The position numbers and the translations under genes were made by a program. The notes beneath the pieces were generated by a model that was not told the origin of the DNA, did no database searches, and worked only from the letters and a program-made list of their open reading frames with translations. A DNA stretch of 43,840 nucleotides from Candidatus Gastranaerophilales bacterium (GTDB lineage: Bacteria > Cyanobacteriota > Vampirovibrionia > Gastranaerophilales > Gastranaerophilaceae): positions 1 through 43,840 of the forward strand of contig CALUVN010000014.1 of NCBI GenBank assembly GCA_944324235.1. The letters are read 5' to 3'. Below, in pieces: positions 7,554 through 15,877 of this stretch. Numbering within the stretch: the stretch's first letter is position 1; every line of letters starts with the position of its first letter.

Positions 7554-9572
7554 ATGAATGAATTATTAAACAGATTAAAAAACAGTGTTAATAATGAAAC
7601 ACTCAATAAAGTAGACAAAGCACTGATGGAACAATATCTTTTTGTTCCACTTAGTGTTAGAGATAACTTTTTGTATGTTGTAATTTGTTCATCGTCAAAT
7701 AAAGAAACTATAAGTGCAAAATTAAAAACAATATACCCGCAGCAAATAAAATTTTTTCCGGTTCCTGAGCAGGATTTGAAAGATTTAATTGCAAGTTTTT
7801 CCCAAAAAACGGACACCGCAGCATCAAAAGCTGATGATTCGGAGCATGCCCATAATACAAGAATAGGGGAGATGTTCATTGAACGCGGGTATATTACTGA
7901 TGTTCAGCTTTTGCAAGCTCTTGCTGAAAGTAAAAGACAAAAAATCCCAATCGGGTCTATGCTTTTTAAACTCGGGTTTATCAAGCTGGAACAGTTGAAA
8001 GAAATTCTTCAACTCCATACCGGATTGGATCTGGTAACTAACGATCAGCTCGCTAAACAGGCAAATTTTATAAATATTTTGCCTGAAGATTTTATAAAAA
8101 CAAATCGAATTATTCCAATTTCTTCAGACGGTAAAACTTTGATTTTAGGGGTTGTTACTCCGGTAAAGCCTGATGTATTGAAAGAAATAATTTATCTCAC
8201 AGGCCAAAACCCTAAGCAATTACTGATGACCTATTACGAATTTGAAAATGCTTTAAACACATTTTTCAGTTCGCAAAAGAAGGAAACTCAAAAGATTATC
8301 CAGCAGATTGAGGCCGAAACCAGTGATTTGGAGCAGGAAACCTCACTTTGGGAGCAGGTTGACAGTGAATTGCAGGATTCATCAGGTTCAGTTGCAAAGT
8401 TTGTAAACCAGATTATTACAACAGGTATTGATAATAAAGTTTCCGATATTCACATAGAACCTCGTCTTCACGGGTATATCGTCCGCTACAGAAAAGACGG
8501 TATGCTGCAAAAGGCATTTGATATTCCACCAAAGGTAGAAACGTCTGTAATTGCACGTTTTAAAGTACTTTCCAGAATGAATATCGCAGAACACAGAAGA
8601 CCGCAGGACGGTACTTTTTCTATCAAGTATAAAAACGGTTCTTACGATTTCCGTATAAATACGCTGCCGGTTTCAGGCAAAGAAAAGGTTTGTATCCGTA
8701 TTTTAGCGCCTGCTGTCAGCTTGAATGCCGATGACAAAAATATTAAACTCGTCGGAGGTACGCCTGAAGATATTGAAAAGATTAAAACAATGGTATGCTG
8801 CCCGAACGGAATTATCTTAACTTCAGGTCCTACAGGTTCAGGTAAAACAACAACGCTTTATTCCGTTTTGAAAAGTTTGAATGACGAAGACGTTAATATT
8901 ACTACAATTGAGGACCCGATAGAAATTAAGCTTGAGGGGATTAACCAGTCGCAAATTAATGCCAAAGCAGGTATTACATTTGCATCCTGTATGCGTGCAA
9001 TCTTAAGACAAGACCCTGACATTATCCTCGTCGGTGAAATTCGTGACTACGAAACATTGGAAATTGCGATTTCCGCAGCACTGACAGGTCACCTTGTATT
9101 AAGTACCGTCCACACAAACTCTGCTGCCGCTACCGTTACCCGTATGATAGAAATGGGTGCAAAAGACTATCTGGTATCCTCAACACTTTCAGGTGTTATA
9201 GCTCAGCGTCTTGTAAGAAGACTTTGTGACGATTGCAAAGAAGAATATTTCCCAACCTACGAAGAGGCCAAACTTGTTATGAAGGATGAGGAAGGTATTC
9301 AAAAATTAATGAAAACACCTATTTATCGTTCGAGAGGGTGTGATAAATGTGATTTTCAGGGGTATAAAGGGCGTCTCGGCGTTTATGAAATTATGACAAT
9401 GAATAAGGAAATCAAAAAACTTATTGCAGACGGTGCTCACGATTTGGAAATTGAAGAAGCAGCTGTCAGAAATGGTATGAGAACTCTGTATCAATCCTGC
9501 CTCGGGCATATTTTGAACGGACTTACCACTATAGATGAATTTGTTCGTGTACTCGGGATTGTTAACGATTAG
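7554..9572 (+). CDS. pilB: Type IV pilus assembly ATPase PilB with MshEN domain
   Basis: A 672-residue cytoplasmic motor ATPase (PilB/GspE) that powers pilin polymerisation. Residues about 100-160 form an MshEN module (RIGEMFIERGYI, then PIGSMLFKLGFI with about 20 residues between), a fold known to bind cyclic di-GMP in MshE. The ATPase core has Walker A GPTGSGKT (425-432), the Asp box TTIEDPIE (450-457), Walker B DPDIILVGEIRD (487-498) and the His box STVHTNSAAA (517-526). Zinc-binding cysteines lie at 558/561 and 596/599. The first about 90 residues are an extra N-terminal segment. The gene starts 10 bases after the secretin stop, so it is in the same operon. Confidence 0.92.
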   Translation: MNELLNRLKNSVNNETLNKVDKALMEQYLFVPLSVRDNFLYVVICSSSNKETISAKLKTIYPQQIKFFPVPEQDLKDLIASFSQKTDTAASKADDSEHAHNTRIGEMFIERGYITDVQLLQALAESKRQKIPIGSMLFKLGFIKLEQLKEILQLHTGLDLVTNDQLAKQANFINILPEDFIKTNRIIPISSDGKTLILGVVTPVKPDVLKEIIYLTGQNPKQLLMTYYEFENALNTFFSSQKKETQKIIQQIEAETSDLEQETSLWEQVDSELQDSSGSVAKFVNQIITTGIDNKVSDIHIEPRLHGYIVRYRKDGMLQKAFDIPPKVETSVIARFKVLSRMNIAEHRRPQDGTFSIKYKNGSYDFRINTLPVSGKEKVCIRILAPAVSLNADDKNIKLVGGTPEDIEKIKTMVCCPNGIILTSGPTGSGKTTTLYSVLKSLNDEDVNITTIEDPIEIKLEGINQSQINAKAGITFASCMRAILRQDPDIILVGEIRDYETLEIAISAALTGHLVLSTVHTNSAAATVTRMIEMGAKDYLVSSTLSGVIAQRLVRRLCDDCKEEYFPTYEEAKLVMKDEEGIQKLMKTPIYRSRGCDKCDFQGYKGRLGVYEIMTMNKEIKKLIADGAHDLEIEEAAVRNGMRTLYQSCLGHILNGLTTIDEFVRVLGIVND

Positions 9573-9587
9573 GAGAATTGAGAAAGT

Positions 9588-10829
9588 ATGGCAATATATA
9601 ATTATATAGCATTAAAGGATAACAAAGATATCGTAAAAGGAAAAATTGAGGCCAGCAACCTTAAAGAAGCCCGTGATAATGTCAGAAAACTCGGATTTTT
9701 GCCTACAAAGGTTTACGAAGAAAAGGGTAAGGCAAATGCCGCAGCAGGCGCTACGGAAAAAACCGCTGAAACAAACGCTCAAGCCGGTAAAATCAGCGCC
9801 CTCGGGCTTCAGGATCAGATGGATTTTACATCGACTCTGCAAATTCTGGCGCAATCAGGGATTCCGATTATTGAGTCCTTAATGTTTATTGAAAATGATG
9901 CTGCAAAATTAAAAATACGTCTTGTAGCGAAGGAGCTCAGACGTCAGATTATGGCAGGGTCAACGTTTGCCGATACAATCGCCAGATATCCGCGTGAATT
10001 CGGTCAGATATATATCGGTCTTGTAAGAGCCGGTGAAGATTCCGGTGAATTGGAAAAAACACTGGAACGTTTGTTGGAACTTTTAGGTAAACAGGCTGCA
10101 ATCAGAAGTAAAGTTGTAGGTACTCTTATGTATCCGATGTTCGTAATCGTTCTTGCTTGTTTGATTGTACTTGTCATGCTTATGTTTGTATTCCCTGTAT
10201 TTAAAGATATGTTTGACAGTATGGGTAAGGATTTGCCTTGGATAACCCAGACATTAATGAATGCAGGATTGTTCCTGAAGGCTTACTGGTTTCTTGTACC
10301 GTTAATGATAGGTTCAGTAGTCGGCGGTATAATCTTTCTTTTCCGCTGGGATACAAGTAAGAAAGCAATTGATGATTTTGTTTTAAAGATTCCTGTTCTT
10401 GCCGATTTGATACAGTTTTCAAATTTTGCAAACTTTATTGCTGTCATGCAGGTCGCATATGACGCAGGTGTACCGATTATTGAGTGTTTATATCTCGCAA
10501 ATTTAACATTGACAAATAATACACTTAAACTAAAAATAGAACAAGCTACAGGTAAGGTTCAACAAGGTCAGCACTTATCAGTTGCATTGCGTTCTACTCA
10601 GGTTATGCCAAAGATGATTTTGTTTATGATAGCAACCGGTGAGCAGTCAGGTCGTCTCGGGGAAATGCTTGGACAGGCAACAAGATTTATTGATAAAAAA
10701 TTGGATGCAATTATTGACACTATGACTAAAATGATTGAGCCGATAATGCTTATTGTAATTGGTAGTATCGTATTAACACTTGCATTAGCATTGTACCTGC
10801 CGTTGTTTGGTTCATATATGTCAGATTAA
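9588..10829 (+). CDS. pilC: Inner-membrane platform protein PilC/GspF, copy 1
   Basis: A 413-residue polytopic protein that recruits PilB to the inner membrane. Residues 1-45 have the typical start (YNYIALKDNK, IEASNLKEARDNVRKLGFLP). There are two T2SSF repeats (about 75-198 and 278-400), each beginning with a FTSTLQILAQSGIPIIESL-like motif, and three membrane segments (about 180-205, 232-252, 382-403). GEDSGELE and GEQSGRLGEM are the conserved G-E-x-S-G-x-L/E motifs. An SD-like AGGAGA lies upstream, 15 bases after pilB. It differs in sequence from the second copy at 11664. Confidence 0.92.
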   Translation: MAIYNYIALKDNKDIVKGKIEASNLKEARDNVRKLGFLPTKVYEEKGKANAAAGATEKTAETNAQAGKISALGLQDQMDFTSTLQILAQSGIPIIESLMFIENDAAKLKIRLVAKELRRQIMAGSTFADTIARYPREFGQIYIGLVRAGEDSGELEKTLERLLELLGKQAAIRSKVVGTLMYPMFVIVLACLIVLVMLMFVFPVFKDMFDSMGKDLPWITQTLMNAGLFLKAYWFLVPLMIGSVVGGIIFLFRWDTSKKAIDDFVLKIPVLADLIQFSNFANFIAVMQVAYDAGVPIIECLYLANLTLTNNTLKLKIEQATGKVQQGQHLSVALRSTQVMPKMILFMIATGEQSGRLGEMLGQATRFIDKKLDAIIDTMTKMIEPIMLIVIGSIVLTLALALYLPLFGSYMSD

Positions 10830-10846
10830 GAAATGGATTGGGGTTA

Positions 10847-11677
10847 ATGAAAACATACGTAATCACAGGTACAACATCAGGTATAGGCAAAGCCCTTTTA
10901 AAGGCTTTGTGCAAAGATAATATTGTTTTTGCAGGATACAGAAAGTTTGAATTGGAAGATAATTTAAAATCCTTATCAGATAATGTTATTCCTTTTTTTA
11001 TAGATATGGAAAACAAAACATCAATAAGATTGGCTGCAGATTTTATCTTGTCCAAAACAGACAAAATAGATTCATTGTATAATGTTGCCGGTTGTGTAGT
11101 GGCAGGCGCTGTAGAAAATATTGATATAGATGATATCAGAAAGCAATTTGAGATTAATACATTTTCACAGCTTGATTTCAGTCAGCAGTTATTAGATGCA
11201 TTGGAAGGCGGCAGAATTATAAATATAAGCTCAATGTCATCGTTCGGAATCTTTCCGTTTATATCTCCTTATTCTGCGTCAAAGCGTGCAATGGATATAT
11301 TGTTTAATGCTATGCAGCTTGAAACACACAGAAATGTCAAAATTATATCTGTCAAACCGGGAGTTATAGCAACTCCAATCTGGCAAAAATCGATTATACT
11401 AAATGAAAAATCAATACAGTTCCCGAAAAGTTTTGAAAAAGAAATGAAATATATGGTGGCAAATGCACAAAATAACAGCAAAAATGGGCTTGATGTGCAA
11501 AAAGTCGTAGATGTTTTGTTGAAAATAGAAAAAACTCATAATCCTAAGTCATCTTATACTATAGGTTTTGATGCTAAAATTGCAGAGATTTTTTCAAAAT
11601 TACCGCAAGATGTACTAAATTTTATTATAAAATTCAAGCTTGCCCAAAAATTGAGTAGTAAATATGGCATTATATAA
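10847..11677 (+). CDS. Short-chain dehydrogenase/reductase inside the pil operon
   Basis: A classical SDR of 276 residues. The dinucleotide site is TGTTSGIGKA (about 7-16), the structural motif is NVAG, and the catalytic Ser/Tyr/Lys lie in INISSMSSFG...YSASKRA (Y-x-x-x-K). The PGVIATPI block after the active site is also typical. The substrate cannot be inferred. I start at the ATG at 10847 rather than the TTG at 10838. The gene begins 17 bases after pilC copy 1 and overlaps pilC copy 2 by 14 bases, so it is co-transcribed between two pilus platform genes. That is an unusual place for a metabolic enzyme. It may act on a lipid or glycan used at the surface, but that is speculation. Confidence 0.85.
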   Translation: MKTYVITGTTSGIGKALLKALCKDNIVFAGYRKFELEDNLKSLSDNVIPFFIDMENKTSIRLAADFILSKTDKIDSLYNVAGCVVAGAVENIDIDDIRKQFEINTFSQLDFSQQLLDALEGGRIINISSMSSFGIFPFISPYSASKRAMDILFNAMQLETHRNVKIISVKPGVIATPIWQKSIILNEKSIQFPKSFEKEMKYMVANAQNNSKNGLDVQKVVDVLLKIEKTHNPKSSYTIGFDAKIAEIFSKLPQDVLNFIIKFKLAQKLSSKYGII

Positions 11678-12875
11678 ATATGTTGCTTTAAGAAATAATA
11701 AAGAGTTGTTCGAAAGCTGTATTGAAGCTGCTAATGAACGAAATGCACGAGACTTAATCAGAAAGGCCGGATATATTCCGGTAAAAGTATATGAAGAATC
11801 AGATGAACAAGTTTCAATAATTCGACAAGCAAAAAGTAATATAAGATTATCATTGAAAGAGAAAATACTTTTTACAAATTCACTTCAGTCAATGTTGGTA
11901 TCAGGTATTCCGATAATTGAAGCTTTAATTATATTAAGTAAAAATGGAGATAATCTACGTATTCGTAAGATTGCTGATGATATAAAAACGAAGATTTTAA
12001 ATGGCCATACATTTACTCAGGCTTTAGAAATTTATTCTGAAACCTTTGGGTCTGTTTATTTAAAACTTTGCAAAGCCGGTGAAATGTCAGGAGAGTTAGA
12101 TAAAGTTTTATTTCGACTAGTAGAATTATTGAAAAAACAATCACAAATAAAAAGTAAACTTATTGCCGCAAGTATATATCCTGCTGTAATTGTAATTATA
12201 TTAGTCTGTCTGATGGGTGTATTAGGTAATGTTGTATTCCCTAGATTGATAGGATTTTTTAATGCCAATGGCGCAGATATTCCCGTAGAGACTTCAATTT
12301 TAATAAATATTATAGAATTTTTAAGAAATTATTGGTATATGTTGGTGATTTTTGCCTGTGGAAGTTGTTATGGTTTTTATAAACTTTTTAAAGTTCCTTT
12401 TATAAAAAAGGAAATAGATGCAATATTATTGAATATACCTGTGATAAGAGATTTTGTAAGATATCATTCACTGGCAAATTTTGTGGCAGTTTTATATGTT
12501 TCTTACGAATCGGGTGTTCCTATTACTGAAAGTATACAAATGGCAAGAGATTCTATTGAGAATAATGTTCTTCAAAAAAGATGTGATAGTGTTGTTTACG
12601 CTATTAAAAAAGGTGCATTATTATCAGAGGCTGTTATAAATATAGATTTGTTTCCACCGGATTTAATGCCGATGATACCTATTGGTGAAAAATCAGGACG
12701 TTTAGGTTCTATGCTTAAAGATATGAGTGATATTATTGATAAAAAAGTATTTGAAATTGTTGATAATTTATCTACTTTATTTGGACCTGTAATGTTGTTG
12801 GTATTGGGTGGAATTGTTGCTTTTGTAATGATTGCTTTTTATAAATTTTATTATGGAATGTTTGGATTATTTTAA
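11664..12875 (+). CDS. Inner-membrane platform protein PilC/GspF, copy 2
   Basis: A 403-residue paralogue of the preceding PilC. It keeps the N-terminal YKYVALRNNKELFESCIEA pattern, the FTNSLQSMLVSGIPIIEAL entry to the first repeat, GEMSGELDK, GEKSGRLGSM and three hydrophobic segments (about 168-192, 220-240, 372-395). Compared with copy 1 it is more AT-rich and diverged, and lacks the Ala-rich linker around residues 45-65. The start overlaps the SDR stop by 14 bases (translational coupling). Two platform proteins may serve two fibres or two pilin types assembled with one PilB. No second ATPase lies nearby. Confidence 0.9.
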   Translation: MALYKYVALRNNKELFESCIEAANERNARDLIRKAGYIPVKVYEESDEQVSIIRQAKSNIRLSLKEKILFTNSLQSMLVSGIPIIEALIILSKNGDNLRIRKIADDIKTKILNGHTFTQALEIYSETFGSVYLKLCKAGEMSGELDKVLFRLVELLKKQSQIKSKLIAASIYPAVIVIILVCLMGVLGNVVFPRLIGFFNANGADIPVETSILINIIEFLRNYWYMLVIFACGSCYGFYKLFKVPFIKKEIDAILLNIPVIRDFVRYHSLANFVAVLYVSYESGVPITESIQMARDSIENNVLQKRCDSVVYAIKKGALLSEAVINIDLFPPDLMPMIPIGEKSGRLGSMLKDMSDIIDKKVFEIVDNLSTLFGPVMLLVLGGIVAFVMIAFYKFYYGMFGLF

Positions 12876-12937
12876 TCTTGGTGAACAATTACAATACAGA
12901 TATTTCCATGTTAAACTAAAAAGAAAAGAGGTTTAAT

Positions 12938-14248
12938 ATGAAAGTTGCATTAATCAGTCACGGCTGTGCGAAAAATCTTGTGGATTCGGAGTTAATGCTC
13001 GGAATGCTCGCAGATAAAGGATATGAAATAACTTTAAACGAAGATGATGCTCAAATAGTTATTGTGAATACATGTTCTTTTATTCACGATGCTGAAAAAG
13101 AATCAGTTCAGTCAATTTTGCAAATGGTAAATGAGGGTAAAAAGGTTATAGTTACGGGTTGTCTTCCGCAAAAGCATAAAGGTGATTTGAAAGATGCAAT
13201 TCCTGAAATTTCTGCCATGGTAGGAACATCAAATATAAATGAAATAGTCGGAGTTGTAGATGAAGTTGCAAAAGATGCGCAGCAAGAATATGTAGAAAAA
13301 ATTTCCGAAAGACCTGAATATATATATCCGGAAACCGTAGAACGCCAGCAGATAACTATGGGTGCAAGTTCTTATATTAAAATTGCAGACGGCTGTAATT
13401 ACCACTGCGGTTATTGTATAATCCCTCAGCTTCGCGGAGTTTATCATTCCCGTACAATTGAAAATATTTTGAAAGAGGCCAAATCTCTTGTCAAAAAAGG
13501 TGTTACCGAAATTGTACTGATTGCTCAGGATACAACAAGCTACGGCTTGGATTTATACGGACGTCAGGCTCTTCCCGAACTTCTTGAAAAGTTGAATGAA
13601 ATTGAGGGACTCGGCTGGATTAGAATTATGTATGCGTATCCGACACAGATGACGGATGAATTAATTGATGCTATTGCAAGACTTGATAAGGTTGTAAAAT
13701 ATATAGATATTCCGCTTCAGCATTCGCATCCTGAAATATTGCGAGCAATGCGCAGACCGGATTTTGATTACAGTGAATTAGTCGAAAAAATCCGTACAAG
13801 AATTCCTGATGTTGCGATTAGAACAGCTTTTATTGTCGGCTATCCGGGAGAAACTGACGAACATTTTGAACATTTATACAATTTCGTTAAAAAAATGCGT
13901 TTTGAACGTATGGGTGTTTTTGAATATTCGCGCGAAAAAAATACAACTTCATACGGCATGTCTCATCAAGTGCCTGCGAAAATAAAACACGAGCGTTACA
14001 AAAAATTAATGGAACTTCAACAGGGGATTTCGTACGAAATAAATCAATCTTATATCGGGAAAACTATAGACTGTATTGTTGAAAGTTTTACTGACGATGG
14101 TGTTATAATCTTACGATCACAGCATGATGCCCCTGAAATTGACGGCGTTGTTTATGTGAAATCAGACAGACCTGTTGTCCCAGGAGATATTGAACCGGTA
14201 AATATTACAAAAGCAGATGAATATGATTTATTTGGTGTATTTATATAA
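12938..14248 (+). CDS. rimO: Ribosomal protein S12 methylthiotransferase RimO
   Basis: A radical-SAM methylthiotransferase of 436 residues that adds a methylthio group to the conserved Asp of ribosomal protein S12. The N-terminal MTTase domain carries the three auxiliary-cluster cysteines C10 (SHGCAKNLVDSE), C46 (VNTCSF) and C75 (TGCLPQ). The radical-SAM motif is C153-x3-C157-x2-C160 (GCNYHCGYCIIP). GCAKNLVDSE is the RimO-type N-terminus and separates it from MiaB. A TRAM domain follows at about 365-433. AAGAGG lies 8 bases before the ATG. Its 62-base distance from pilC copy 2 leaves it unclear whether it shares that transcript. Confidence 0.93.
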   Translation: MKVALISHGCAKNLVDSELMLGMLADKGYEITLNEDDAQIVIVNTCSFIHDAEKESVQSILQMVNEGKKVIVTGCLPQKHKGDLKDAIPEISAMVGTSNINEIVGVVDEVAKDAQQEYVEKISERPEYIYPETVERQQITMGASSYIKIADGCNYHCGYCIIPQLRGVYHSRTIENILKEAKSLVKKGVTEIVLIAQDTTSYGLDLYGRQALPELLEKLNEIEGLGWIRIMYAYPTQMTDELIDAIARLDKVVKYIDIPLQHSHPEILRAMRRPDFDYSELVEKIRTRIPDVAIRTAFIVGYPGETDEHFEHLYNFVKKMRFERMGVFEYSREKNTTSYGMSHQVPAKIKHERYKKLMELQQGISYEINQSYIGKTIDCIVESFTDDGVIILRSQHDAPEIDGVVYVKSDRPVVPGDIEPVNITKADEYDLFGVFI

Positions 14249-14314
14249 TAATATGTGGTAAAAATTTTTCGTTTTGATATAATAAATTAAAGAATAGTAA
14301 ATCTGTGGGTATTG

Positions 14315-15766
14315 ATGGAATTTGTAGAAAACAGAAAAGTTGAGAAAGAACAGATAAAAGCGATTTTTCAGGACATGCTGAAGTATTCGCCGTCAAAATT
14401 ATGCGGCATGCTCGGGAATGCCATTATCGTTCCTGTGTATACAAGTTTGTTAACGCCTGAAAAATACGGACTTTACTCCATATCCATAGCATTATTATCA
14501 TTTTTATGCATATTGTTCTCAGATTGGATAGGGTTGTCCGGTCTGAGATTTTTTAGACGGCATCAAATTATGGAAGATTTACCGAAATATATTTCACTTC
14601 TCGTTTCCATGCTTGTCGGCAATTTACTCGTAATGTATTGCGTGGCATTTATATTCAGGTCTCATTTCTATTCGTTTTTCAAAATTCAGCCGGAATATTT
14701 CTACGCCATTTTACTGTTAATAATACCTGTAGCGGTCAGAGCTTTGTTATTTCAGCTTCTGCGAGCACAGTTAAAATCAATATCGTTTACACTATCTACA
14801 ATAGTAAACCAGATATTGACGATATTTTTATCAATTTTCCTTGTAAAATATTGTCATATGGGTGCAATGGCACTTTTGCTAGGTATGGGAATTTCGATTT
14901 CGCTTGTTGATTTGTTGTTGATATATCAGAGCGGAATTTTGAAAAGTTTCAGATTTACGAAACTTCAGTTTGATGCGGTTCTGCCTATTTTCAAATACGG
15001 GATTCCGATTGCGGCCACATCTTTAAGCTCGTGGATTATTACCCAGAGCAACAAATTTATTATGAATAACATAAACGGATTTTCCGACGTAGGTATAGTC
15101 GGGGTTGCGTACGGTTTGACGCTGCCGCTTTTGATGACGATATTTTCAATAATTCCTGTTGCGGCAATACCGCGTATAATTAATATGTACGAAGAAAGAA
15201 TAGATGTCCGTCCTATAATTTCAAGATTTGCAGGCTATTTTATAGGGATAGCCGTTCCGCTTATCGTTGTTATGTCTATATATTCTACTGATTTTGTGCG
15301 TATGCTTTCCAATGAAAAATTCTTTGCAGCATATCGTTTAATTCCATACTTTGCATTCGGAACATTTTTCATGGCGCTTGCTGATTATACAACACTTCAG
15401 TACCATCTTGAAAATAAAACATACATAGATTTCATAATAAAACTTACATCAGGTATAATCGGTGTTATTTTAAATATTGTTTTAATTCCGAAATACGGTC
15501 TTGAAGGTGCAGGTGTTGCAACACTCGCTGCTAACTTTATGTATTTCTTCTTAAGTATTATTGTAGTTCTGCCTGGATTAAGATTGATGTTTCCTTGGCG
15601 TTCAATAATAAGACTCGGGATAACATTTATGCCGTTTTTATGTATTTATAATTATTTCAAAAATTCAACGGATTTACCTGCATTATTCCAGATGCTGACA
15701 CTTTTATTTTTCTTTTATTTCGGCAACTGGTTTCTCTCTAAAACTTTTATAAAAAATCCTGATTAA
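14315..15766 (+). CDS. Polysaccharide flippase, Wzx/MOP family
   Basis: A 483-residue polytopic membrane protein of the MATE/MOP exporter superfamily with about 12-14 hydrophobic helices. The N-terminal pattern fits Wzx-like O-antigen or polysaccharide transporters (SPSKLCGMLGNAIIVPVYTSLLTP, PEKYGLYSIS). NGFSDVGIVGVAYGL in mid-protein and IPKYGLEGAGVATL near the C-terminus are also family-typical. It would flip lipid-linked glycan units across the inner membrane. I use the ATG at 14315 rather than the TTG at 14312. A TATAAT lies at 14278-14283, without a good -35. No glycosyltransferases are adjacent, so the glycan is unknown. Confidence 0.8.
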   Translation: MEFVENRKVEKEQIKAIFQDMLKYSPSKLCGMLGNAIIVPVYTSLLTPEKYGLYSISIALLSFLCILFSDWIGLSGLRFFRRHQIMEDLPKYISLLVSMLVGNLLVMYCVAFIFRSHFYSFFKIQPEYFYAILLLIIPVAVRALLFQLLRAQLKSISFTLSTIVNQILTIFLSIFLVKYCHMGAMALLLGMGISISLVDLLLIYQSGILKSFRFTKLQFDAVLPIFKYGIPIAATSLSSWIITQSNKFIMNNINGFSDVGIVGVAYGLTLPLLMTIFSIIPVAAIPRIINMYEERIDVRPIISRFAGYFIGIAVPLIVVMSIYSTDFVRMLSNEKFFAAYRLIPYFAFGTFFMALADYTTLQYHLENKTYIDFIIKLTSGIIGVILNIVLIPKYGLEGAGVATLAANFMYFFLSIIVVLPGLRLMFPWRSIIRLGITFMPFLCIYNYFKNSTDLPALFQMLTLLFFFYFGNWFLSKTFIKNPD

Positions 15767-15877
15767 GTTTGTAAATTTTTTCGTAACAAATATTAACAAA
15801 TTAGCAATTATTTTTATGTTTGAATTTTGATTATCTATAAGGGGTAAAATTTTAAAATTAAACATAAAGGGAAAATT

